DNA of 64,000 nucleotides from Diplonema papillatum (taxonomy: Eukaryota > Euglenozoa > Diplonemea > Diplonemida > Diplonemidae): contig JAPJBO010000010.1 of assembly GCA_030068145.1 (NCBI GenBank), positions 186,001 to 250,000 on the forward strand, given 5' to 3'. Position 1 is the stretch's first letter; each line of letters begins with the position of its first letter. The position numbers were made by a program, and so were the translations under genes. The notes under the pieces are model-generated. The model was given only the letters and a program-made list of their open reading frames with translations. It was not told where the DNA came from and did not search any database. This document shows positions 53,769 to 62,745 of this stretch, in pieces.

Positions 53769-54208
53769 AATCCTGCCACGGAGAGGGTGCTTTTCCCGAG
53801 GTTGGATTCAACTGCTCACTTCCAGTTGCCGTATTCAGAGAGACCGGATTCGAGGCACAGCCGTCCACGGTGGAGATGCTGAATCAGGTGCTGATTCCTC
53901 TTCTTCCGGACGGTTCGTTTGAAATTGTTCCCAAGGCGGTTGGTAAGGCTGTCGGCGAAATTCGCTTCGACAAAGCTGGTAGTAAGCCTGGGAGTGAGGT
54001 TGGGAAGGTTGTCGCGGGGACGGCACCGGATAGCCAAACTTCTGTAGTGCAAATGACAACGTTGGATGATCATTTTGCACTGGCGATTGAGAAGGACTCA
54101 GCATTCTTCATTGATGTCCTCCAGACGGATGTCGAAGGCTATGACGAGACCATCTTCCAAGGCACGCAGAAGCTGTTGCAAGAAGGCCGCATTGGAATCT
54201 ACACCTAG
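53769..54208 (+). pseudogene. FkbM-family methyltransferase exon, interrupted by a stop
   Basis: A likely exon begins after TTGTTTCGCAG (3' splice site). It reads SCHGEGAFPEVGFNCSLPV, then through an in-frame ATG at 53870 to VVQMTTLDDHFA and FFIDVLQTDVEGYDETIFQG. The last string is the FkbM signature (Asp-Val-Glu-Gly-Tyr with a preceding LDD), part of the SAM-dependent methyltransferase fold. An in-frame TAG at 54206-54208 ends it, although the frame continues HKHFE, which is what family members often have next. Either a decayed gene or one exon with its 5' splice site just upstream of the stop. The N-terminal SAM-binding part is missing. Confidence 0.6.
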
Positions 54209-54716
54209 CACAAGCATTTTGAGTGTTGTAAGAAGAATTCTATCGTTTTGTGGTTCCGACGATATGCGCAGGAAGGTCGCATTCGGCCCTTATCCTCCAG
54301 TTCCTTGTCCAGGCTCGGTTCGTCGCCGATAATGGCCCTCTCCAACTCCCGGAGGTGCTAGCTGTCCATGCCTAGAACACGTTCGACACTGCTTTTCTCG
54401 TACATCCGGAGGCTGCAGTTTCACTTGATGCCGTTGGCATCAGCGCTCGCCTGACGAGGGCCTGCGTCTTTGGCCCCAGGCAATGGTTGCAGCGGTCTGA
54501 GGGTCTTTGGGGTTGCGCAGCTGGACAGCACTTCTATTCGTGGCCGAAGGGCATGATCTCTCGATGTTCGCGTGTCTTACAGATGAAGCGGCCCGTTTCT
54601 TCTATCTGTACGAGCCCGCTTGCCCGTATGGCCTTTGATTCTGGCGCCAAATTATTTGCCGTTGACAAGTAGGCTTAGAGCGCCGCCTCGATGTGACTCG
54701 ATGTACCTGCCATCTG
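54209..54716. other. no gene recognised
   Basis: Part of the patchwork between the two ALDH-like genes; no motif seen. Confidence 0.5.
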
Positions 54717-55127
54717 CTAGGCTACTTTGGTCTCGCCGGTCGCTATTTTCAGTCCCGGTCGACTTGGAGAACAACGGAGGGACTCGTCCCTCGCGCGGAG
54801 GCGGGTAGCCATGAGGTAGGCCCTCGTGCGCTGGCCCCCTGTAGCGGCGTCAGGCGGGAACAAGCCGAACAATCCACTCTCAAGAAGTTCGGATGCATCC
54901 TGATGGGCGTTTCCTTGAAATTTCTCAGGCATACACTTGCGGATTCGGGACAATATGGCGGACAGTGTTCCTGTCTCGACGTCTTGCTGAAGAAAAGTCG
55001 TGAGGTCGTTGCAAGCGTCATTCGCAACCGACGCAATGCGGTTGACCATGTTGTGCATTGAAGGAACTCTAGGATGGCCCCAATTAGCAGCTGTTGCCCA
55101 AGTTTTGAATCCCGCGAAACCTCTCAT
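54717..55127 (-). pseudogene. fragment resembling a ubiquitin-specific protease (USP) domain
   Basis: Open frame containing MHNMVNRIASVANDACNDLT, then MPEKFQGNAHQDASELLESG. The F-x-G-x-x-Q-D-A-x-E-x-L pattern is the second conserved block of USP/UBP deubiquitinases. The Cys box that should precede it and the His box that should follow are not in this frame. It is therefore one exon or a remnant; the last ~50 residues look non-coding. Tentative. Confidence 0.35.
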
Positions 55128-55650
55128 TTACAACGATGTTGGCTGCTTCAAGACCACGTAGATATCATCGGATGCACCCTCAGGCGCGGTGCTGTACGGG
55201 AACTGCACGATCTTAACCCAGACCTGGCTCGACTACTCCGAGTGGGATCATGGGGATCCTCGGCACTTAAAGCCTAGCTGGTAATGAAAAGGTCCGAAAA
55301 GCCACGGATAACGTCGCTATGAGAGGGTGCGTCACCTGCATTACGCTGAGCAAAGCTTTCCAGTTTGCGCGGTCCGGCAATAATTCTACGTCCTCTTAAT
55401 CATTGCTCCTTCACTGGGGTTTATGGTTGAGACGTCTGGACCTATTCGGATCGTCCAAGCTTCTGTTGCGAGACGGCTTGCCGGCTGCCTCAGTTTTGCT
55501 CGGATCGACCAGGATAGGAATGAGTTGAGGAGGTGACCCGCGGCATCGTCAGCGAAGGGTAAGTGTCGGCGTCTTCGGACAACGTCCTTGCTCCCGCTGG
55601 CCTGACGTGGTTAAACGCTCGCAGGCTCATGTCAGACACAGCGATCTTCT
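55128..55650. other. no feature recognised
   Basis: Sequence directly upstream of the LSU rRNA fragment; it does not match LSU regions that I can recall, nor any ORF family. Confidence 0.45.
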
Positions 55651-55651
55651 A

Positions 55652-56175
55652 CTACCCGTCTTGAAACACGGACCAAGGAGTCTAACACGTGTGCGAGGCT
55701 TAGGGTGTCAAACCCACAAGCCGCACTGAAAGGGAGATGTGCCAATCCTTGAGGACGCAGCACAGCCCGATCCTGATTTACTGGAAAGGGATTTGAGGTT
55801 AAGTACACTTGTTGGGACCCGAAAGATGGTGAACTATGCCTGGATAGGACGAAGCCGGGGGAAACCCTGGTGGAGGTCCGTTGCGGTGTTGACGTGCAAA
55901 TCGCTCGTCAAAGCTGGGTATAGGGGCGAAAGACCCATCGAACCATCTAGTAGCTGGTTCACTCCGAAGTTTCCCTCAGGATAGCTAGAACCAAAACAGG
56001 AGTTACGCCAGGTAAAGCGAATGATTGGAGGCATTGGGGAAATCGCTTCCTCGACCTATTCTCAAACTTTAAATGGGCGTGAGCTCGGGGTTACTTCATT
56101 GAACCCTGACGTAGAATCCTGGTTCTAAGTGGGCCACTTCTGGTAAGCAGGACTGGCGACGCGGGATGAACCGAG
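55652..56175 (+). rRNA. large-subunit (25S/28S) rRNA fragment, nuclear type, truncated at both ends
   Basis: About 520 nt match the eukaryotic LSU core in order: CCCGTCTTGAAACACGGACC, GGGACCCGAAAGATGGTGAA, GGAAACCCTGGTGGAGGTCC, GACGTGCAAATCG, GAACCATCTAGTAGCTGGTT, CGAAGTTTCCCTCAGGATAG, GACCTATTCTCAAACTTTAA, and GGTAAGCAGGACTGGCGACG followed by GCGGGATGAACCGA. This corresponds to roughly positions 640-1120 of yeast 25S (recalled). Outside these limits the match ends abruptly. Conserved core stretches are nearly intact, so it is either recent or still constrained. Most likely an rDNA-derived insertion rather than a working rRNA gene. Confidence 0.92.
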
Positions 56176-57119
56176 AGCTGAGCTGCAGCCGTTATCAGGC
56201 GATCTTTTAACACCTCCCACTCTGCTATGTCCTTGCGCCGCCTTCTACTAACGAAGAACCTAGGCGGACGGCTCGGAGACCTCAATATCGGATGCGGGCC
56301 GTTTTACTCCCATCGCAGACTTGGGATATCCAGAGCAAGAAATCAAGGAGAACGGGACGTTCGAAGAATCAGAGACTTCCAAAAAATGAAAAATGCAAGA
56401 TGTTCTTCTTGACACCCACAATGTGAACGAAAAGAACAACATGGGTCGAAGAATGGCGAACTAAAAATGGGGCTATCGGAAAGGGGGTCCCACTTGTGCC
56501 TAAACACAAGATAAGGGGTATATCGTTCGTCTTCCTCCACCGCAACGCGAAAGGCAGCCTCCGCGACGTCCGCCGTTTGAAGAAATCCAGAGACTTCTCA
56601 GCATCAACGAAACAGTCCAGTCCGAGGCGCCGAATGACGTCTTCGCTTCGCACCGGCGAAGTAGACTGCCCCCTCATTAACAAGAGAGTAGACGAGGAGC
56701 CGTGTGGGGGCTGACCTCGGGGACTGGGAATGGATCTGCTGGGAAAACAGCAGAAGGTGTCCCCACCTGTTCCAGTAGGTAAATTTGTTGCGTTTGTGTG
56801 ATTGTCAGGCCTTCGACTACCCTGAGCAACGCACCATAGCAGAAGGTGTCCCCACCTGTTCCAGTAAATACATTCCCCGCCCTCTGGAGAGCCTCGGCCC
56901 CGCGGGGCTGCCGAGACTCCCCGGGGCTGAGCTCCAGCCCCGAGCCCCCACACTGTACGGGAGGGTCATACTGTCTGCGAGAATTTTCGTGTCTCGGGGG
57001 GCATTCGCTAGGATTATCCTGCATTGCGTACGTTTCCATCTGACAGTTCAGAACGAGGCGATCACCCTTCTGAGGGGTTGAACAACAGACGCGGAGACAG
57101 AAGGAAAAAAGAAACATCG
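56176..57119. other. no gene recognised; shared 3'-flank block at 56397-56520
   Basis: After the rRNA fragment, sequence with no coding signal. CAGAAGGTGTCCCCACCTGT occurs twice (about 56752 and 56840). The diverged second copy of the ALDH 3'-flank block is at 56397-56520. Confidence 0.5.
56397..56520 (+). repeat. 3'-flank block shared by both ALDH-like gene copies (copy 2)
   Basis: Diverged match to 51163-51290, showing that the tandem duplication is older than the identical gene bodies suggest. Confidence 0.8.
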
Positions 57120-57353
57120 GGAATCCAGCCAGCTGAACAACTCGTTTTGGTGGTTAAGATCAGGCTGACCGAAAAGGGATCTTTTTGCAAAACGGCGATC
57201 ACTACCATTCGTTCTGTAGAGCATGCCGCCCCAAAGGAAAGGTGTGTATTCAGCTTGCGAACAAAAAAAAGGGCTTGTGTTGATGGTGTGGCCGGTGGAC
57301 CATCTGCGATCGATCATGCGGACACGACGGAGAGCCACTTCTTGGAAGTGGAC
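57120..57353 (-). pseudogene. relic of a third ALDH-like gene copy (3' end and 3' flank)
   Basis: 57301-57353 matches the last codons and stop region of the ALDH-like gene (ATCATGCGGACACGACGGAG, then AGCCACTTCTTGGAAGTGGA) and then breaks off. The preceding 57120-57300 resembles the 3' flank of copy 2 (57376-57548): CCAGC-GAACAACT, GCCGCCCC, GTGTATTCAGCT-GCGA. Confidence 0.85.
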
Positions 57354-57548
57354 ACAAAAAATAAACGATCGTAATATCCAGCCAGCAGAACAACTTGCTT
57401 TATTAGCGGAGAAAGGGCCTGCGTAAAAAAAGGCGGTCATTCTGCATAACGGCAATCACTATTAGTTCAGCGTGTTTGCCGCCCCGTGGTAAAGGTGCGT
57501 ATTCAGCTCGCGAGCAAAGGAAAGAAGCTGTCTCGATCATGCTAAGGG

Positions 57549-59726
57549 CGGTGGGCCGTCTGCGGTCAATCATGCGGACACGACGGAGAGCCACTTCTTG
57601 GAAGTGGACCAGCGGTTCAAGAACTCTTGGTCGTTGGGCACCAAGCACTTGACGTGACCGACAGGGAACAGGAGAGCCAGGAACGGCGACATCAGGGGCG
57701 CACCACCACCGTTCGGGTGCCCGTCGTACGTCGGGTACTGGATGTTGTACGGGGTGCGGTCCCACTTCCTCGAAGTGAAGGCGGCCTCGTCTTCAACGGT
57801 CGTGTTGGCGAGGGCGAGCTTTTCTACGAGCTCAACGCACTTCTTGTTGCTCGGGTCGACGGACACAACGAGGCACTCCTTCGCGTTGGTGGCCAGGTAC
57901 GGGGCAATGTACACGGCAAGGGCATCGGCGCTGGTGTCCTTGTCTGCGCGGAGGACGCTGGGCTGGCCGTTCAGCGGGGGTCTCTGCCAGCCGGCAATCG
58001 CGGTTCTCGCGTGCTTGTGGTGGATGTTGCCGCGCGGGCCGCACGCATCCTTCAGGAAGTTGAATGCAACCTGAATGTATCCCTTCGTCAGGTCGTTGCT
58101 CGCCGCGTCCTTCAGCGCCTGCAGAGACTTCGGCACCGTCTGCGTGGCTGACTGCTGCAGGTACTTCTCCGTGTAGCTCGAGTGGTAGCTCGGGGTCGAT
58201 GAAGGCACGAGCACCGGGAACTTGGTGTACTTCGACAGGGTCGGTCTCGCCGGGAACTCACCGAAGGACTCGTACTCCTGGGGACGGGCACTGACCGTCA
58301 GGGCTGCCTTCGTGTGGTCGCCGACCGTGTACGTAGTCATCGAAGACTTCTCGAAGAGCTCCCGGGCGATCTTCTCGTCGCCGTTGACGGCCAGCGTGAT
58401 CGGTCCGTTCCTGACGAGCCAGTCGGCGAGGTCGTTGATGAACGCCGGGTCCGACAGCTTTTCCTTCGACGAGACAGACGTCACGTCCAAGAAGCTCTGC
58501 CTCCACTTCTCGTCGATCGTGTCAGCAGGGAACTCGCCGTCACGAACAACGTACGCGACAGGCAAGGTCGGGTGCTTCGTGTAAGAAGAGTCCGTGCCGG
58601 CCGTCGTCGGGTGGCCCTTGAACATACCGTCCGATCGGAAACCAGACTTGATGGCGTCGGCGGGTCCGTCGATGATGTTGGTCCCTTCGTACGCTGATTC
58701 GATGTCAGCTCCGGTGACAGCCGGGGCCACCAAGTGGCGCAGGTGCGTGCACTGGCCGGAATTTTCGATGATGCTCGACAGACGGATGGCGTCCTTGGCG
58801 GCGGGGCTCATTTCGGTAACGACCATCGTGTTCGGGCCGCTGGTTGCCGCCATCAGGTTGGGCGCCACCTCCTTCAGCGCTGCGGCCACTTCCCTGCTAC
58901 CGGTGAAGTACATCGGCGACTTCGGGCATGACGACAGCAGCTCCCTCTGTCCCGCCACGTCCAACGACGCGTACGTGGCGAGGTCCAACGGGACGCCATG
59001 CTCCTCCATCAGCTTGATCAGCATCTGGAACCACCTGTACATGTGCTGCGTGGTGTTGGTCCTCGACAGCACAACAACGGGCACTCCGAGTTCCAAGTTG
59101 CGGAGGACCTTCCTCGACAGGTCCAAGAAGTTCGAAAAGTTCGAGACGCAGCCCACGAAGGCGGGCTCCCTGATGATGTCGATGGTTCCGCCCAACTCGT
59201 CGCCAAGCAGGAAGTCGTTCAACTTCCTCTCAACACACCCGGCCTGCTGCCACTCCTCGATCTCCGTGAATCCATCCTGCTTCATGAAATCCACGGCTTG
59301 GTTCGCCATCAGGTCCCCAGCCAGAGTCGTCGTGAACTTGTCCTCGATCTCTCGGATCGCCTTGCGGTAGTCGTGCTGAGTCGTGTTGATCGACTTCATG
59401 TGCTCCTTCAGCTGCTGCAGCACTGCGCTGTCACCCTGCACGATCTTCCCGTTCTCCTCGAAGAAAGCCGACTTGGTGGGGATCGTGTTTCCTCCCTCGA
59501 CGACCTTGCCGTTGATGACGGTTTGCACAGGGTCCGAGTACCATTTCTCAGTGTCCAGCTCGGCAAGCTTCTTCAGTGCCGCTGCCTGGTACGGAGCCTT
59601 GTCGGGCGTCGGAGGGTTGTCGCCGAACGCCGCGCGGAAGTTGCTCGAAGCGAATCCGACACGGCGGGCCTGGCTTGCCGTAGCTGCCTGCTTCAGCGTT
59701 CTTGCGAGTTTCGTCGACATGATGAT
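57549..59726. repeat. identical 2178-bp duplication, copy 2
   Basis: See copy 1 (51456-53633); offset 6093 bp. The flanking base differs on both sides. Confidence 0.93.
57570..59720 (-). CDS. divergent aldehyde-dehydrogenase-superfamily protein, copy 2
   Basis: 716 aa, identical to copy 1 at every residue and apparently every base. The same features apply: presequence-like N-terminus, FTGS, Cys324 in NSGQC, and ATSGPN where the general base is expected. The upstream region shares nothing with copy 1 beyond 6 bp before the ATG, so the two copies probably use different promoters. Downstream it is followed by a 3'-end relic of another copy, so the locus has held at least three. Confidence 0.75.
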   Translation of the reverse strand: MSTKLARTLKQAATASQARRVGFASSNFRAAFGDNPPTPDKAPYQAAALKKLAELDTEKWYSDPVQTVINGKVVEGGNTIPTKSAFFEENGKIVQGDSAVLQQLKEHMKSINTTQHDYRKAIREIEDKFTTTLAGDLMANQAVDFMKQDGFTEIEEWQQAGCVERKLNDFLLGDELGGTIDIIREPAFVGCVSNFSNFLDLSRKVLRNLELGVPVVVLSRTNTTQHMYRWFQMLIKLMEEHGVPLDLATYASLDVAGQRELLSSCPKSPMYFTGSREVAAALKEVAPNLMAATSGPNTMVVTEMSPAAKDAIRLSSIIENSGQCTHLRHLVAPAVTGADIESAYEGTNIIDGPADAIKSGFRSDGMFKGHPTTAGTDSSYTKHPTLPVAYVVRDGEFPADTIDEKWRQSFLDVTSVSSKEKLSDPAFINDLADWLVRNGPITLAVNGDEKIARELFEKSSMTTYTVGDHTKAALTVSARPQEYESFGEFPARPTLSKYTKFPVLVPSSTPSYHSSYTEKYLQQSATQTVPKSLQALKDAASNDLTKGYIQVAFNFLKDACGPRGNIHHKHARTAIAGWQRPPLNGQPSVLRADKDTSADALAVYIAPYLATNAKECLVVSVDPSNKKCVELVEKLALANTTVEDEAAFTSRKWDRTPYNIQYPTYDGHPNGGGAPLMSPFLALLFPVGHVKCLVPNDQEFLNRWSTSKKWLSVVSA

Positions 59727-61332
59727 GACTCTTTCTTTTCACTTGTCGGGCGCTGGAAACAAGGGGTATGAGAAACACAATTCCCGGGGGGTCGTGACAA
59801 CCCGAACGGACCCAGGCGGCCGAATGAAACATGGATTCGCGCAAGAGAACATGTGCAAACTCTATGCGAACGGTTGACAACTGCACGGTCGCAACAAGCA
59901 CGGCGGAAGCCGCTGAGTCCAGTCGTGCTGGCCTTCTCGGGTTCAGTTGCCTTGCTCCTACCTGGTCCGACACATCCTCCCTGTCCTCTCTGCACGCAGG
60001 GAGACGAGCGGGCAAGCGATGCCGCTGTGGCATACTTACATCCCTTCTCGCTCTTCCACAGCGATGCCGCTGTGATATACTCACATCTCCCGGCTCGATT
60101 TTACGTTCGACATGTCCTTCGACGACTCCGCTAACGGCACCCCGTGGCACCCCGAGGCTCTTCGGGGATTGTTGTACCATCGATCGCCGTACGAGGCCCT
60201 ACCAATCACATGCTCGCGGGCGTGACGCACGGCACAATAAAAGGGGGTGGCAGAACTTTTGGCCGGAACTTAGCGAGAAGAGAGAGAGAGAGAGTGCGAG
60301 AGAGAGAGAGAGAGAGAGAGGGGGGGAATCGGGGAAGGGGTGGCGGAAGCGCGTGGAAAAGGAAAGAGAATGAGGGAGAAAGAAGAGCGAACTCCAGCGA
60401 AGGACAGAGAAAAAAACGTCTTCCCAGGACAGAGGTCCCCATAATCGGACGGAAGGAACCTGACTACAAATACAGTAGAAAGAGCGACGATGGACAGTTT
60501 TGCTGCTCGCTCTTAAGCGCCCATTGAACGCTCTTGACTTGCGCTCTCATCTGGCTCCATTAATTTCAGCACCAGCCTTGTGGCTCGAACGAAAGTTCGA
60601 ATGAGGTACGCAAGTCCTAGCTTTGGAGAACTTGGGCTTGAGGCTGCTGGATAACACCATTTAATCGCGACCGAAGACGAGGGTACTGAACCACCGGCTA
60701 GGTTCGTAAGTGCGCACTGCTGCTGTAGCACAGCTTCAGGCATCCGTGGTCAATCATACGGTTTCTCCACGTTGGTCGCGCGCTTTGTTGTCTCATGGTC
60801 GCTGCACACACGAGATCCTGAGCGTGCATGGCACCTTGATGCCTCTGCCATTTCAGGCATGCGCCGGTGTCCCGCGCTTTCTGGCGCCTCATGTCTCGCG
60901 TTGCCTTCGCCGGGTTGTCGTGCAGCGTTGAAGTCGCGGACGGAGGGCGGTCTTTCGATTTGTGCCTTGGGTTTCGTTCAATTCGGACAACTTGTACGGT
61001 AACCAACGGAGGCGGTCCAACTCTTCTCCGCTGTAACACTTTTTTCTTCACTTTCTTCTACGAGGGAATAGAAGAAGAAGGAGCTTCAGAACAAGAGGAA
61101 GATAACAGCGCGTCGTGGCTTTGCTAGGGTGGGGTGGGGGGTGGCTCTTCTCTCTTTGTCGGGGGTTAATGCGCCGAGGAAACGGAGGCGGGGGTGCCTC
61201 GCGGAAGTCGATGGTGAGCAGCGTTAAAGGCTGAGACGGTGAGGGATGGACGACACCAGCGGCCGGCACAAAGGGGGGCGGGGTTAATGGGGAGACTGGC
61301 TGAATCGGAGCTTTCTTGACGGTTAACGAAAA
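59727..61332. other. no gene recognised; GA microsatellite
   Basis: 5' flank of ALDH-like copy 2. Includes a duplicated GCGATGCCGCTGTG-ATACT-ACATC block (about 60016-60090) and a GA-rich tract (60277-60325). Longer ORFs run through low-complexity sequence. Confidence 0.5.
60277..60325 (+). repeat. GA microsatellite
   Basis: Interrupted run of GA dinucleotides followed by a G-run. Confidence 0.85.
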
Positions 61333-61589
61333 TTCTCGGAAGGGCCGCCTGGTGCTTACTTCGACGGACGCCAACAATACAACTACAAAAAGGGGTTCTT
61401 CTCGTTGTCTTGATGTTTGCGCCGACGCTTAACCCAGGTGTGTCGGTGCTTTTCGTGAGAGCTACGGGACATTTCCTTCTTTAGACTTTGTTGTCGTTTT
61501 TAGAGTTATAGTTTTTTGCAACTGGCGGTCTCCTTGAGTTTATCTTACATCTCTCCGGGGGCTTCCAGTAATAGAACTTTCTTGCGTTT

Positions 61590-61660
61590 GCTTCGGTTCA
61601 CCTTTCGTGTGCAACCGTTGTTCCGGAAACGTTCCCTTCGGTACAAAGGGACTGAAAAAA
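61590..61660 (+). repeat. dispersed repeat R2
   Basis: TTCGTGTGCAACCGTTGTTC and CGGAAACGTTCCCTTCGGTA. Confidence 0.7.
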
Positions 61661-61987
61661 GAATGTAAAGTGTTGGCGAGGACGAACACAACACGGCTTT
61701 TCCGCCCTCCACGTTTTAGAAACCGAGCTGCGGCTGCCGCTTTCATTTACTTAATTCAGGTAGAATAGTTGAATCGCAGCTCTTGACAAAACAGATGGAA
61801 AAAAGAAGGCGTTTTCATTCTTCGCTTGATCTCACGAAAGGGGGTCGGTCCTGCTTTAGTAGTAGGCTGTGTTGGGTCCTCCGACTCCGCAATCGTGGCT
61901 AGCGCAGGCTCAAGAGGTCTCGTCAACTATTCCCGGCAGTGCTAGCGTATTTTAAGGAAAAAAGACTTCCCAAACGGGAAAAGAGTG

Positions 61988-62059
61988 CTTGTCCACAACC
62001 ACTTGGTTTAGCACTGAGTTTTGCAGGCCTCAGTGCTAAACCAAGTGGTTGTGGACAAG
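61988..62059. ncRNA. perfect 31-bp stem hairpin (small-RNA precursor-like)
   Basis: Arms 61988-62018 and 62029-62059 are exact reverse complements (left arm starts CTTGTCCACAACCACTTGGT) around a 10-nt loop, TTTTGCAGGC. G-U pairs could extend it by two or three steps. It resembles a short pre-miRNA or a minimal palindromic element. Nothing shows that it is transcribed, so the ncRNA type is provisional. Confidence 0.4.
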
Positions 62060-62745
62060 TGCAAGTGCCACGAAGGCACGCGAGCACTGGTTTGGCAGGC
62101 CAAGATCGTGGCTTCAGCGAATGGAAAATACTCGGAGGGGCCGCCTGGTGCCTACTTTCGACGGGAGGCTAGATGCAACTGCAGATGGGTCTTTTCGTTG
62201 AACGCTTCCGTCCGACACTAAACCCAGATTTACCTGTGTTTCGCGTGGGCTACAGCATATTTCCCCCCCCCCCTCCTCCTTGCAACGAGTGGTCTCCGAG
62301 TATTTCCTACATAGCAGGTGCTTATTCGGGAAAACCCCCACTTCAGACGGTGCACCAGAGGCTGCTGGCACTTGGTCACGCATGCCACTTTACCTCCCCG
62401 CTTTTCGGTTGGTGTTGTTCCTGGGTTTTTCACGAAGCACAGTACGCGAACATTTCCGGCCTTGGAGCTTGTACGGATAAAGCAACGGACGACGATGGCA
62501 TCAACTGTATCAATTATGATGAAAATCCTCGAGGGACGGCCTTGTGCTCATTTCGAAGGAGGCTAGAGGGGGAGAAAACAACACAACTACAAAGTGGGTC
62601 TTTTTTGTTGAACGCTTACGCCCGCCACTAAACCCAGATTTACCTGTGTTTCGTGTGGGCTACAGCACACTTACCTCCTTTGATCTATCGCAACTGGCAG
62701 TCTCCTCCAGCATTTCCTACAAAGCAGGTGCGTATACAAAAAATA

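Larger units (their letters stand above)
61333..62745 (+). repeat. three copies of dispersed repeat R3 in loose tandem
   Basis: Copies at about 61333-61530, 62125-62345 and 62530-62745. Shared landmarks: GGCCGCCTGGTGC-TACTT-CGACGG (diverged in copy 3), AACTACAAA, GAACGCTTACGCCCGC, ACTAAACCCAGATTTACCTG, TTTCGTGTGGGCTACAGCA and a TTTCCTACA-AGCAGGTGC end. The same repeat occurs once at 37951. No ORF is preserved between copies, so it is non-coding. Confidence 0.7.

Noticed and set aside
60277..60373. RE/GE-rich ORF end through the GA tract
   Set aside because: Low-complexity translation of a microsatellite.
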